Assembly: GCF_003313335.1 (NCBI RefSeq) | Contig: NZ_QMHP01000002.1 | Coordinates: 372,001-436,000, forward strand | Direction of reading: 5' to 3' | Source: Pedobacter zeaxanthinifaciens | Lineage (GTDB): Bacteria; Bacteroidota; Bacteroidia; Sphingobacteriales; Sphingobacteriaceae | Length of the DNA: 64,000 nt | In this document: one piece after another, positions 1 through 9,258 of the stretch | Position numbering within the stretch: position 1 is the first letter of the stretch | Layout of the letters: the number at the start of each line of letters is the position of its first letter | Program-made: the position numbers and the translations under genes | Notes under the pieces: generated by a model | Databases searched by the model: none | Told to the model about the DNA's origin: nothing | Seen by the model: only the letters and a program-made list of their open reading frames with translations

Positions 1-2
1 GA

Positions 3-578
3 GGGTTACAGATTGTGTTTGTATCGGATAACCTAAGACCTCACAATAAATATTTTTATGCGATGTCTTCTTTTCCAAATGCAAGCATTATCACCATTGA
101 TGATGATAAGATTTATCCTACCCACTTGGTAAGTACTTTGAATAAATGTGCTGTTCGTTATCCTAACATGATTTGTGCGGTGCTAACTAGGAAAATAAAA
201 ACCATCAACGGTAAGTTCGATTGCTATTTGAATTGGGATGTGATAAAAGAAAATCGAGAACCGTCGCACAGTTTGTTGAACCTGGGCGTTGGCGGCGTAA
301 TTTATCCACCTGGTGCTTTGCACAAGGATTTATTTGATAAAGAACAACTAAAAACCAGATCGTTATTAACAGACGACATATGGATAAAAGTTATGGCGGT
401 GAGGAATAATACCAAAGTGGTATCGTTGGCGGGGTTGTTTGTGCATCCATTTATTTCGTTAACAGGTTTAGGTACCGAACAGTTAATGTTCAACAATATA
501 TACGGAGGAAAGAACGATATGGTTTTCAATGATTTGTTGTCACACTATAAAGTTGACTTTGATAAATTTCATGATTAA
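3..578 (+). CDS. Glycosyltransferase-like protein, 5' end outside window
   Basis: The reading frame is open to the left edge, so only the C-terminal ~190 residues are present and the GTG at 15 is not a real start. An acidic DDD followed by KIYP is the kind of metal/nucleotide-sugar site found in GT-A fold glycosyltransferases, and the preceding stretch (VSDNLRPHNKY) resembles the region before it in that fold. A transferase in surface glycan synthesis fits the neighbours: a P-loop kinase-like gene 9 bp downstream and a DegT sugar aminotransferase further on. The sugar and acceptor cannot be told. Confidence 0.6.
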   Translation, partial: GLQIVFVSDNLRPHNKYFYAMSSFPNASIITIDDDKIYPTHLVSTLNKCAVRYPNMICAVLTRKIKTINGKFDCYLNWDVIKENREPSHSLLNLGVGGVIYPPGALHKDLFDKEQLKTRSLLTDDIWIKVMAVRNNTKVVSLAGLFVHPFISLTGLGTEQLMFNNIYGGKNDMVFNDLLSHYKVDFDKFHD

Positions 579-587
579 GCTCTTACA

Positions 588-1373
588 ATGAAATCTGTTG
601 AATTTTTAGGTTCATCCGGCGTTGGAAAAACCTATATGTATCACAAGTTATTTAATGCGTATACGCAAAGCAAATACCTTAATGTACGTCAAGCATGTAT
701 TAGAGCGGCTATTAACCTGGAAATCACCTTTGGTTTTAACAGGCAGACGTTATATAACATTCTTTTCGGCAGTAAAGTTTTTGAAAAGAAAAAATACGGT
801 TTGTCTAAGATGATTTTGATGAACCATCATAACAATTGGAAAGAAGTAGTGAACTGCAAAATATCGTGGGAGTTATTTAACAATTACCTAGCGTCTGAAA
901 AGCGCAACGAGGTGGTGGCTAAAAGAACCGCCAATTTCGATAGGTGTGTTTGCCTACACGGAGCGCTTAAAAGTACACTTAACGAAAGCCACGTAGTAGT
1001 TTATGATGAAGGGGCACTTCATCATCATCATGGCTTAAAAAGTAACATCACTGCTAATTACAGTTTAAATGAAATAAAACAAGACGATATCCTCAATCCA
1101 GATGCAGTAGTGTTTTTCGACCTACCTTTTGAGGATCACATGTCGAGGGTTTTAGAACGAAAAGCAAAAGGAATCAATACGTTTAGCCACGGACCGCTTT
1201 CCAACAAAGCACTTGAGGCTTACGTAGCAAATGATGTAATAGCTTACAAAGAAAAAATAAATGCACTTAAAATGCTCAACGTACCTGTATTACATGTAAA
1301 CGCAGGAGAAAATGAGCAAGATAACTTGGAAAAGATCAACGTCTTTTTGGACAACTTGACTTACTATGCTTAA
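588..1373 (+). CDS. P-loop NTPase, kinase-like, in glycan locus
   Basis: 261 aa. A clear Walker A motif, GSSGVGKT, lies at residues 8-15. The next recognisable patches are VVVYDEG (about 143-149) and VVFFDLP (about 178-184), the second resembling a thymidylate/deoxynucleoside-kinase-like strand carrying catalytic Asp. No signal peptide. It follows the glycosyltransferase fragment by 9 bp and overlaps the next gene by 8 bp, so all three are probably co-transcribed. Small P-loop proteins of this kind occur in Bacteroidota polysaccharide loci; the substrate is unknown. Confident as a gene and as a P-loop protein, not on function. Confidence 0.75.
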   Translation: MKSVEFLGSSGVGKTYMYHKLFNAYTQSKYLNVRQACIRAAINLEITFGFNRQTLYNILFGSKVFEKKKYGLSKMILMNHHNNWKEVVNCKISWELFNNYLASEKRNEVVAKRTANFDRCVCLHGALKSTLNESHVVVYDEGALHHHHGLKSNITANYSLNEIKQDDILNPDAVVFFDLPFEDHMSRVLERKAKGINTFSHGPLSNKALEAYVANDVIAYKEKINALKMLNVPVLHVNAGENEQDNLEKINVFLDNLTYYA

Positions 1374-3291
1374 TATCAAAATTTATAAAATCGCTAAAGT
1401 TTTAACCTTAACAATGTTGTTGGGGGCTAATGTTTTAGCACAAGATGCCAGAGTATCGCAATACAATTCAATTCCCCTAGCGGTAAACCCTGCACAAACT
1501 GGTGATTTTGAAGGAAAATTACGCATACTCGGTTTAGCTGCTAGAGTTGATAACGACATACAGCATAATTACATTTTCAACGGCTCTGCGGATTTCAATT
1601 TTGGAAAGGCCGAAAATTGGAGCCTTGGGTTAAACTACATGAGGTCAGGTTCTCCAAACTTTCCGGTAAATGGCCAGTATTTTGGTTTTTCTGCCGCAAA
1701 GCGATTTTACCTAGACAAAGCCGGGTTGCAAACATTAAGGTTTGGTGGTCAAGCTACCTACATCACAGGTGGAGCAGATATGTCTAAATCAAATTATGAT
1801 AGACTATTGGACGTAGGCGCTTTTAGGTATCTAGAAAAGCCTTTGTCAGCATCTATTACCGGTACAGAAACAACAACCTCTTATTTAAATTACAGCGTTG
1901 GGGTAAAATATAAAATCGAAGTGGGCCGATTGAAAATCGAAACTGGATTTTCTGCCTATAACGTAACCAACCCTAACCATAACCTAAAGTATGAAGGTGT
2001 AAATACTTTATTGAAACGTTATCGTGTAACGGCATTGAGTAACATACAATATCAATTCAGTCCTAAAGATGCCGTAAGAGTAGAGCATTATTCTTGGAAA
2101 GAAGGTATTTTTCTTCGCGATTATAAACCTAAACGTGACACGGTTGGTATACACGAAACCACTTATAGCCTTACTTGGTTGCATAAAATTAAAAACAACA
2201 CCGTTTCTTTTGGTGCCTACAGCAGGTCGTGGCAAGCTGTTTACGGGGTAGCTGCTATCAATATCTCTGATAGGGTTGGCATTAGTGCAAGTTATGAGTT
2301 TCCAATTTTGAAGGATTATTACAATGTTTCTCACATGGAAATTGGTTTGAGCTTTTTTCCTTTTGGAAAGAAAACTACGATCAAAAAACAAACTGACGTA
2401 TTCCGTAAACAAGTTACTGGTTTAGTTCCTGTTGGCGTTACCTTATGTCCGCCTTGTGATTCAATTAAGGTTAAGGAAGCTACGCCTGAAGTAGTTAAGC
2501 CTAAAGAGGAAGTGCCGGCAAAAATTGATATACCACGCGTTCCTATCAGTACAAATGTAGGTGATGCTATCATTTTTGCAGATACCGTTTACTACGATTT
2601 AGACAAGTATAACATCAGACCTGATGCGCAGGTGAAATTAAACCAAGTAGGTCGCTTAATGAAAAGGCTGAACCTTACATTGGATGTAAAATCTCACACC
2701 GATTTAAGAGCTAGCGTTGCCTACAACAAAAAGCTTAGTGAGCGTAGGGCAGCTTCGGTAAAATCTTATCTAACAGCATTGGGCGTTAACCCATCTAGTA
2801 TAGAAACTTCTTGGTTTGGCAAAAGCGAGCCTGTAATAGGTTGCTCTACTTGTATTGATAGTTTGCAAGAGAAAAATCGTAGAAGTGTATTGATGTTGAA
2901 GGGCTTCAATAATGCTAACCTTGAAAAGATATTGGAAGAAGGGTTATTTGGTGCAGATGTTAAAAATAGAGCACAGTTAGAAGCTAAAATTAAAGAACTA
3001 CTCACCTTGGAAGAAACTTCTAACGCTAGTTTCTCTAGTGGTGTACCGGCAACTTTAGCTAACGACAAATATTACACCATACAGGTAGCTGCCGTAAGTG
3101 CCGAAAACGAAACTTCTGCGCTTGACTTAAGATGGCTGAATATGTTCAGCGAAAGAAATCAAGATGGTGTCCGCAAATATTTCTATGGACTGTTCCTCAA
3201 CTTGGATCAGGCACAAAAAGCTATGGAAAATTTGCAAAAACTAGGGTTTAAAAATACTACTGTGAAAGAAGTAGGATTAACATTGAATTAG
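1366..3291 (+). CDS. PorP/SprF-family outer membrane protein fused to OmpA and SPOR-like domains
   Basis: 641 aa with a signal peptide ending near VLAQDA. Residues ~25-330 match the PorP/SprF type IX secretion family (opening SQYNSIPLAVNPAQTGDF, beta-barrel-like alternation). A Pro/Lys/Glu linker with a Cys pair (CPPC) follows. Then comes an OmpA C-terminal peptidoglycan-binding domain (~400-510; YYDLDKYNIRPDA, LSERRAASVKSYL, NRRSVL). The end (~560-641) begins YYTIQVAAVS, as SPOR domains do. Inferred role: an outer-membrane protein anchored to the wall, possibly linked to surface protein secretion or gliding. It starts 8 bp inside the preceding glycan gene, suggesting co-transcription. Two predicted wall-binding modules in one PorP protein is the odd feature. 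Confidence 0.8.
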   Translation: MLNIKIYKIAKVLTLTMLLGANVLAQDARVSQYNSIPLAVNPAQTGDFEGKLRILGLAARVDNDIQHNYIFNGSADFNFGKAENWSLGLNYMRSGSPNFPVNGQYFGFSAAKRFYLDKAGLQTLRFGGQATYITGGADMSKSNYDRLLDVGAFRYLEKPLSASITGTETTTSYLNYSVGVKYKIEVGRLKIETGFSAYNVTNPNHNLKYEGVNTLLKRYRVTALSNIQYQFSPKDAVRVEHYSWKEGIFLRDYKPKRDTVGIHETTYSLTWLHKIKNNTVSFGAYSRSWQAVYGVAAINISDRVGISASYEFPILKDYYNVSHMEIGLSFFPFGKKTTIKKQTDVFRKQVTGLVPVGVTLCPPCDSIKVKEATPEVVKPKEEVPAKIDIPRVPISTNVGDAIIFADTVYYDLDKYNIRPDAQVKLNQVGRLMKRLNLTLDVKSHTDLRASVAYNKKLSERRAASVKSYLTALGVNPSSIETSWFGKSEPVIGCSTCIDSLQEKNRRSVLMLKGFNNANLEKILEEGLFGADVKNRAQLEAKIKELLTLEETSNASFSSGVPATLANDKYYTIQVAAVSAENETSALDLRWLNMFSERNQDGVRKYFYGLFLNLDQAQKAMENLQKLGFKNTTVKEVGLTLN

Positions 3292-3315
3292 AAAATTGCC
3301 TAAATCATAAATGAT

Positions 3316-4530
3316 ATGCAACATTCGCTAAAAAGCAAGGTTTGGTTAAGTTCACCTCACATGTCAGGGAATGAGCTTTCTTATATTGAAGAAGCTTTTC
3401 GCTGTAACTGGATCGCTCCACTTGGTCCGCACATTGATGTTTTTGAAAACGATTTATGCAGATACAATGGGGTAAAACACGCAGCCGCATTGAGTTCGGG
3501 TACTGCTGCCATACACTTGGGATTAAGGATGCTAGACGTACAGCCAGATGACTACGTACTAACACAGAGCTTAACTTTTGTGGCTTCAGCCAATCCAATC
3601 AAGTATTTGGGTGGTATGCCAGTATTTATCGACTCTGAGAAGGAAACCTGGAACATGTGCCCTCAGCAGCTTGAAAAAGCAATTATTGCTTGTATGAGAG
3701 GCGAAATCAGAACTCCGATGGGAAGGGGTGAAGCCAGACTTCCGAAAGCAATTATTCCAGTGCACTTGTACGGCATGCCAGCAAACATGCAAGAAATCAT
3801 GCGTATCGCTAACGAGTACGGCATTCCAGTGCTAGAAGATGCTGCCGAAGCCTTGGGAAGTACATTTGACAAACGTGCTTGCGGCGGTATAGGAAAGCTT
3901 GGTGTACTTAGTTTCAATGGTAATAAAATCATTACAGCAAGTGCTGGTGGTGCGCTTTTAAGCAACGATGATGAAATGATTACCCGTGCCAAGTTTTTAG
4001 CTACACAGGCAAAAGATGTTGCTAAACATTACGAGCACACGCAAATGGGCTACAATTACAGAATGAGCAATATTTTAGCTGGTATTGGTATTGCACAGCT
4101 AGAGCTTATTGACGATAGGGTAGCAGCTAGACGAGCAAACTTCAATTTTTATAACAATTACTTCAGTAACATTGAAGGTGTTGAGCTGTTGCAGGAACCT
4201 AATGAAAAATATTTCTCTAACAGATGGCTAACTACCATATCCGTTAATCCAAAGTTAACAATGGGCATTACCAGAGATGATGTAATGGATGCGCTAGCTG
4301 CAGAAAATATTGAATCTAGACCAATTTGGAAACCAATGCACTTGCAGCCACTTTATACGGCCTATCCATATTTTGGTACCGGAGTTTCTGATGAGATTTT
4401 CAATAACGGATTATGCTTGCCTAGCGGAAGTAACTTGACCAAAGATGACTTAGCTAGAATTACAGAAGTGTTTGATGCTTTATTTCATAAATGTAAGCAA
4501 ACAGAACGTAAAGTAGCAGTTAATTTCTAA
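3316..4530 (+). CDS. DegT/DnrJ/EryC1/StrS-family PLP aminotransferase
   Basis: 404 aa, family-typical length. Visible signatures are the substrate/phosphate loop SSGTAAIHL (~60-68), EDAAEALGS with Asp175 expected to contact the PLP pyridine nitrogen, and SFNGNKIIT with Lys204 as the Schiff-base lysine. NYRMSN (~240) is also typical. Enzymes of this family aminate nucleotide-linked keto-sugars for surface glycans; PglE/PseC-type activity is likely but the substrate is undetermined. ATG at 3316 is 24 bp after the preceding stop. It completes the glycan block at the left of the window. Confidence 0.88.
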   Translation: MQHSLKSKVWLSSPHMSGNELSYIEEAFRCNWIAPLGPHIDVFENDLCRYNGVKHAAALSSGTAAIHLGLRMLDVQPDDYVLTQSLTFVASANPIKYLGGMPVFIDSEKETWNMCPQQLEKAIIACMRGEIRTPMGRGEARLPKAIIPVHLYGMPANMQEIMRIANEYGIPVLEDAAEALGSTFDKRACGGIGKLGVLSFNGNKIITASAGGALLSNDDEMITRAKFLATQAKDVAKHYEHTQMGYNYRMSNILAGIGIAQLELIDDRVAARRANFNFYNNYFSNIEGVELLQEPNEKYFSNRWLTTISVNPKLTMGITRDDVMDALAAENIESRPIWKPMHLQPLYTAYPYFGTGVSDEIFNNGLCLPSGSNLTKDDLARITEVFDALFHKCKQTERKVAVNF

Positions 4531-4622
4531 GTTGTTTAATCCCCTGTAAAAAAAGATATTTGCAGGCCAACCTTAAGAAGATATTTGTGTTTATAAATAA
4601 CACAGTAACATGAGTTAAAGTA

Positions 4623-4988
4623 ATGGATAAGATCAAGGTTTTATTAGTTGAAGATGATATGGCAATTGGTTTACATATTCGTAACTTTCTTACAAAAAAC
4701 TCGTGTGAGGTATACCTAGCTCAAGATGGGGAAGAAGCTATTGAGAAGTACCTAAAGCAGCAAGATAAATTTGATGCGATTGTAACAGATATTTTGATGC
4801 CTAAGTTAAACGGACTTGAATTATTGATGTACGTGAGGAACGAAGGCTTAAAGGATATGAGAATCATTGGAATGACTTCAGGTTTTTCAAGCTACCTTAG
4901 CTCCCTATCCTCCGAAAAATTTGATTTCCTGCTCAATAAACCCATAGATCTCGATTATTTATTGCAGTTAGTTAGAAAGGAAGAATAA
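4623..4988 (+). CDS. Single-domain response regulator (CheY-like receiver)
   Basis: 121 aa, receiver domain only. Acidic pair D11-D12, phospho-acceptor D56 (TDILMPKLNG), T85 and K106 (LNKPID) are all in place. There is no output domain, so it must act through a partner or as a phosphorelay shuttle. It is convergent with the histidine kinase gene to its right (5068-6150, minus), which is the obvious candidate donor. Spacer 4531-4622 contains nothing else clear. Confidence 0.88.
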   Translation: MDKIKVLLVEDDMAIGLHIRNFLTKNSCEVYLAQDGEEAIEKYLKQQDKFDAIVTDILMPKLNGLELLMYVRNEGLKDMRIIGMTSGFSSYLSSLSSEKFDFLLNKPIDLDYLLQLVRKEE

Positions 4989-5067
4989 CAGGATATCTCC
5001 CCAGTCTGCTGTGTTTAACGGAAGCTAATATTGTTGCTCCCGCTTAATTTTAAAAGCGATGTGTTTG

Positions 5068-6150
5068 TTATTTTGGGAAGCTAATTTTAAACGTACTTCC
5101 TTTATTAACTGAACTTTTGATGGTTATTTTGGCGTCAAGCATGGTAGCACACTCCTTAACTACCGATAATCCAATTCCAAAACCTGTGATCTCGGTATTT
5201 CTGTTCGAACGATAAAATTGGTCAAAAATTTTGTCTTTTTCCAAAGGATGAATGCCAATCCCGTTATCTTTAACTGAAACATCAACCTGCGATTTAGCAG
5301 GCTCTATAGTAATTTGTATTTTCGATTTTTCAGGCTTTGAATACTTTAAGCTGTTTTCAATAAGATTTTTAAAAATATGATGCAGCAATATCTTGTTCGA
5401 GTCAATTAATATTTTCGTCTCAGTACATTTTATACTTATTTTTTTCTGATCAGCTTCAGAAACACTTTCCTTTATCACTCCGTCAATAACGCTTACCAAA
5501 TCCAGGCGTTCCAACACAACCATCTGCTGGTAGTTATTGTTTTTTTCGGTCAGAAGCAACTCATCAACCACACTATTCAAACGCTCAAGTTGTGTCTGCA
5601 TTTTTTCTATATGGCGTTCTAAGCTAATTAGCTTGGCATGTTTATCTTCTTGCAGATAAATCGAAATCAATTCTAAACTGCTGGATATGGTAGCTAAAGG
5701 GCTCTTCATCTCGTGAGAGGCGATTGAGATCAGCTTCGACTTATGCTCATTCAATGATTTTTCCTTTTTCAGTGCTCTTTCCAGCTCCTTTCTAAGGCTT
5801 TCCCTTACATCCACATCTCTTAAAATGGCCAAGTAGCATTCGATGTCGCCATTTGAGTAAACGGGCTTAATCAATGATTCTAGCATTCGCTTTTCATCTT
5901 TATGCTTGTACTGGTAGCCTAAAACTTGAGGTTCGCCAATGCGTAAAGGTTCGCTAATGGCGAAAATAAATTCCACTTTTTTACCAACCACTTCAAAAAG
6001 TTCGTAGCCCAATAATCGTTTCACCGAAGGGGAAATGTAAATAATGGAAAATTGCTTATCAAACAGAATGATAAGGTCTTTTAAATGACTAGTAATTAGC
6101 TCAAATAACTTGGCTGATTCAATAATGTTAGAGTTGATAGGGCGTAGTAT
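5068..6150 (-). CDS. PAS-containing sensor histidine kinase with no canonical start codon at its true N-terminus
   Basis: The first ATG/GTG/TTG in frame is GTG at 6024, giving 318 aa, but that start lies inside a PAS domain. The same frame is open up to the stop of the upstream regulator at 6151-6153, and those extra ~42 codons encode plausible PAS N-terminus (DLIILFDKQFSIIYISPS). Further on are the H-box (IASHEMKSPL, His104 from the GTG), N-box (NLIENSLKYSK), G1 (DNGIGI) and G2 (GFGIGLS) motifs, so the catalytic core is intact. No membrane segment: a cytoplasmic kinase. Either a non-ATG start (ATA/ATT/CTG) is used, a longer ancestor lost its 5' end, or translation continues from the upstream gene. 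Confidence 0.8.
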   Translation of the reverse strand: MLRPINSNIIESAKLFELITSHLKDLIILFDKQFSIIYISPSVKRLLGYELFEVVGKKVEFIFAISEPLRIGEPQVLGYQYKHKDEKRMLESLIKPVYSNGDIECYLAILRDVDVRESLRKELERALKKEKSLNEHKSKLISIASHEMKSPLATISSSLELISIYLQEDKHAKLISLERHIEKMQTQLERLNSVVDELLLTEKNNNYQQMVVLERLDLVSVIDGVIKESVSEADQKKISIKCTETKILIDSNKILLHHIFKNLIENSLKYSKPEKSKIQITIEPAKSQVDVSVKDNGIGIHPLEKDKIFDQFYRSNRNTEITGFGIGLSVVKECATMLDAKITIKSSVNKGSTFKISFPK

Positions 6151-6846
6151 TTAGTTGCTGAATAATTCTTTAAGCGACTTGTAGTAACCTCTTCTAACAG
6201 GTACAATATTGTCGTTTATTTTAACTCCTTTACTATTGAAAGAAGAAATGTGATCTACGTTTACTAAGTATGATTTATGTACTCTCAAAAATTTATTTGA
6301 AGGCAATTGTTCCTCAACGTTTTTCAATATTGCCCTAATCAGATAACTTTTTTTAGCAGTGATAATTTTGGTGTAAAGGCCATCGGCTTCTGCAATCAAA
6401 ATGTTCCTGAATTCGATGGGGATAAGATAACCTTTGTCCCTAACGTGTAACGTATCTTTGCCGCTGCTTGTAGGTGCTATAAATTTATCGTTTAGCGCCA
6501 AAAATATAGTGGTTTTTAATATCTGCCTATTGAAAGGTTTAATAATATAGCCACTATGTTTAATGGTTTTTACTTGCTGTAATATCTGGTCATCAGAATA
6601 GGCCGAGCAAAATACAATAGGCACATCAAAATTTGAGGTAATAGCTTTACCCAGTTCAATGCCTGTATCTTCCCCTTTAAGTAAAATATCGATGATAACA
6701 AGGTCTACCGAATTGTCATTTAGGAATGTTAGACAAGTCTTGCTTTCATTAAAAATAGCAGACACTTGGTATCCTAAAATCGTAACTAACTCTGCTATGT
6801 TATTGGCTAATTCGGTATCATCTTCAACAATGACAATCTTTCGCAT
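6151..6846 (-). CDS. LytTR-family response regulator
   Basis: 231 aa. Receiver domain at 1-~118 with acidic pair D9-D10, phospho-acceptor D53 (IIDILLKGEDTG) and the conserved Lys in SGYIIKPF. A LytTR DNA-binding domain follows (~135-231), with the usual LRVHKSYLVN and VPVRRGYYKSLKE. It probably binds promoter repeats as a dimer when phosphorylated. Its TAA is directly followed, in the same frame, by the PAS/kinase coding sequence on the same strand, so the two form a regulator-kinase pair. Confidence 0.88.
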   Translation of the reverse strand: MRKIVIVEDDTELANNIAELVTILGYQVSAIFNESKTCLTFLNDNSVDLVIIDILLKGEDTGIELGKAITSNFDVPIVFCSAYSDDQILQQVKTIKHSGYIIKPFNRQILKTTIFLALNDKFIAPTSSGKDTLHVRDKGYLIPIEFRNILIAEADGLYTKIITAKKSYLIRAILKNVEEQLPSNKFLRVHKSYLVNVDHISSFNSKGVKINDNIVPVRRGYYKSLKELFSN

Positions 6847-7239
6847 GATCTAACGTCTTTCGCATAAAAAAAATAGTGTATCGGCATAGATAAGAGTATG
6901 GCAAAATTACGGCATTTATTGAAGTTTAATCGGGAATTATTGTAAAAAATCCATTAAAATGAATAAAATTGATAATAAAGTGCTGTTTTTCTTTTACTTG
7001 TAATTGAAAATATTTTTTAAAAGACAAAATCTGTTTCGTTGTACTCGGTTTAATCTTTATCTGTTTAGCTTTTATTGAAAATATTATTATACGAAGTGTA
7101 CGCTCTCTGAGTATCTAAACGAATAAATTGTAGATGGATTTGAATTTAAATAGCATCCTCTTACCGTCCTCCAAGAATAGTTGGCGGATTGGTAAGGCGC
7201 CAGGATGTATGGCGCTTAAGCTAACGCAAGGGCGTATCC
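6847..7239. other. A+T-rich intergenic region, no gene seen
   Basis: About 390 bases between two minus-strand genes. The 6890-7110 part is very A+T rich and probably holds the promoter of the LytTR regulator. A short plus-strand frame from 7134 overlaps the 3' end of the acyltransferase antisense and has no protein-like features, so I do not call it. No convincing hairpin or repeat was found. Confidence 0.5.
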
Positions 7240-7884
7240 TTATTTATCAATTACTTTTGCCGGCGGATTATACAAATGCTGCTGTTTCTTTTTACACTCG
7301 GCATAAAATTGATTGTAAGCTTCTTCCATTTTTTCAACTTTTTGCTCACCATGATACTCAGCAAGATATACTCTAGCTATAGGTTTAAAGCTTTCTAAAT
7401 AATCAAGTAACGTTATTCCAAAAAATACTTGATAAGGCGTGGTTTTTGTTTTTTTAAAGATATAATCTAATCCGCTTTCGAAATGTACACGGTTTAAGTG
7501 CATAGAATATAATCCGCCCTGCGGATAAATGCCCAACATCACCTTTGGGTTATGTAGTAATTTGGCCGCATAATCTAACGACTCAATCATATTTCTCGAC
7601 TTTTTACTTATCGAAAAACATCCAACATATTTTAATATAGGAAATGCTTTGAGTTGTTCCTCTATCACCACCGCTTTTAACTCTTTCTTCAAAATCTTTC
7701 GGCAAATGCGATGTAAAATTGCCGAGTCATTGTAACTGTAATGGTTCATCAACATTACACAAGAATGGTCGGTTTTAACTTTGAGTTCACCAATAAATTT
7801 TAGAGAGGCAAAATGACGCAAAATCCATCCTTCGGCAAAATTTGCGAACCACTTTACAAATATATTGGGTTTATCTTTAATCAT
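7240..7884 (-). CDS. 1-acyl-glycerol-3-phosphate acyltransferase-like (PlsC family)
   Basis: 214 aa. The acyltransferase motif HX4D is present as NHYSYND (~47-53). The second motif, usually FPEGTRS, appears as IYPQGG, a weaker variant seen in divergent family members. No clear transmembrane helix, so probably a peripheral inner-membrane enzyme acylating a lipid precursor. Monocistronic as far as can be seen; 228 bases separate it from the divergent hydrolase gene. The exact acyl acceptor is unknown. Confidence 0.7.
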   Translation of the reverse strand: MIKDKPNIFVKWFANFAEGWILRHFASLKFIGELKVKTDHSCVMLMNHYSYNDSAILHRICRKILKKELKAVVIEEQLKAFPILKYVGCFSISKKSRNMIESLDYAAKLLHNPKVMLGIYPQGGLYSMHLNRVHFESGLDYIFKKTKTTPYQVFFGITLLDYLESFKPIARVYLAEYHGEQKVEKMEEAYNQFYAECKKKQQHLYNPPAKVIDK

Positions 7885-8112
7885 AACTAATGGTCAATTG
7901 TAGTGCAATATCTTAGTTTTTTCACTAATTAGTGCCCAAAATAATGATGATTAAAACATTTTTTTTAAAAATCTTTTAAAATTACCTGTAAAAAGCAAGT
8001 TTTACTAAATGTACGGATTGAAAGGTTAGGATAATATCCAATCTATTTAATTATTAATCAGAAAATTTATCTTTACAGCATAAGCTAAACACAACCATTT
8101 ATCCCATTACGA

Positions 8113-9060
8113 ATGCCTGTCCTGCAATCAAACTATCGTCCTCCAGCATACCTTTTTAATGGGCATCTGCAAACTATAGCTCCTGTTTTTGGTGTAAAAC
8201 GAAATAACTCACTTTACACAACAGAGAAGTTAGAATTGCCAGATGGAGATTTTTTGGAACTTGATTGGGTACGCGGTGGTAATGATCAACTAATGATCCT
8301 TATTCACGGGTTAGAAGGTAATTCAAGAAGTCATTATGTGCAACAAATGGCTGAACATTTTAGCGCAATAGGCTGGGATATTTTGGTAATGCATGCTCGA
8401 AGTTGTGGGCGAGAAATGAACCGTTTGCCGGTGCTTTATCATGGTGGATCAACCAATGACATAGCCGTTTTAATTAAAGAATACGCTCAAAAATATAACT
8501 CAATTGTACTTACGGGATTTTCTTTAGGCGGCAACATGGCTTTAAATTTTGTTGCCAGACACGCTACTCCCCAAAACCTTAAAGCTGTAGCAGCTTTTTC
8601 TGCACCATGCGATTTAAAAACCTCAGAGCAGAAAATAGATAGATTTACCAACCGAATTTATGCCAATAAATTTTTACTTAAATTAAAGGCTAAAGTGCGC
8701 AAACTGGAAAATCTACATCCAGGGATATTTGACATCAAGACATTGGATGAGATCAAATCTGTACAAGCATTTTCTGCAAATTTTACTGCTCCTTTTTCTG
8801 GATTTAAATCTTTAGATGATTTCTACTTGTCGGGAAGTAGTTTAAACTCCCTATCAGAAGTCCGCATGCCAACCTTAATTGTAAATGCGCAAAATGATCC
8901 CTTTTTATCCAAGCCATGTTTTCCAATAGAATTGGCCAAAAAATCTGATCATTTATTTCTTGACATGCCTAAACAAGGCGGTCATACCGCATTTCCCATT
9001 ACAAAAACTAAATCTTGGATGCCAGAGAGATTAGAGCAATTTTTGGAGAATATCTTGTGA
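8113..9060 (+). CDS. Alpha/beta hydrolase, YheT-like
   Basis: 315 aa. The opening RPPAYLFNGHLQTIAP is characteristic of the YheT/ABHD1-3 group. The oxyanion region is LIHGLEGNSRSHY (~63-75), the nucleophile elbow TGFSLGG carries Ser137, and NAQNDPF and GGHTAFP supply the expected Asp and His. Predicted serine carboxylesterase or lipase acting in the cytoplasm; the substrate is not defined for most members. A hairpin at 9121-9149 probably ends transcription here as well as from the opposite operon. Confidence 0.82.
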   Translation: MPVLQSNYRPPAYLFNGHLQTIAPVFGVKRNNSLYTTEKLELPDGDFLELDWVRGGNDQLMILIHGLEGNSRSHYVQQMAEHFSAIGWDILVMHARSCGREMNRLPVLYHGGSTNDIAVLIKEYAQKYNSIVLTGFSLGGNMALNFVARHATPQNLKAVAAFSAPCDLKTSEQKIDRFTNRIYANKFLLKLKAKVRKLENLHPGIFDIKTLDEIKSVQAFSANFTAPFSGFKSLDDFYLSGSSLNSLSEVRMPTLIVNAQNDPFLSKPCFPIELAKKSDHLFLDMPKQGGHTAFPITKTKSWMPERLEQFLENIL

Positions 9061-9120
9061 TAAGCCTTTTGGTTGCATTATACTTTCTGAACTGAACTAA
9101 ATGGATTTGATTAGGAACAA

Positions 9121-9149
9121 AAAAAGCAGCTCTTTTCAGAACTGCTTTA
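9121..9149. terminator. Bidirectional Rho-independent terminator
   Basis: Interrupted stem AAAGCAG...CTGCTTT with A- and T-runs on both sides. On the minus strand the U-run is better (CTGCTTTTTTT), suiting the oxidoreductase operon that ends at 9259; on the plus strand it follows the hydrolase gene by about 60 bases. Confidence 0.6.
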
Positions 9150-9258
9150 AAACTTGGGGTCATTGGCGGTGCGTAATTCAAACCATTTAGTGGACGAATT
9201 GATTGAAATTGGGGGTCGAAGATTTAAAGAAGCCAAAATTTGATAAAAGTGAATAGCT

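Noticed and set aside
15..578. Complete gene starting at GTG 15
   Set aside because: Frame is open to the window edge and the start would cut off conserved sequence (GLQIVF) just before it; treated as partial.
7134..7376. 80-codon plus-strand frame
   Set aside because: Overlaps the acyltransferase gene antisense and shows no protein-like pattern.
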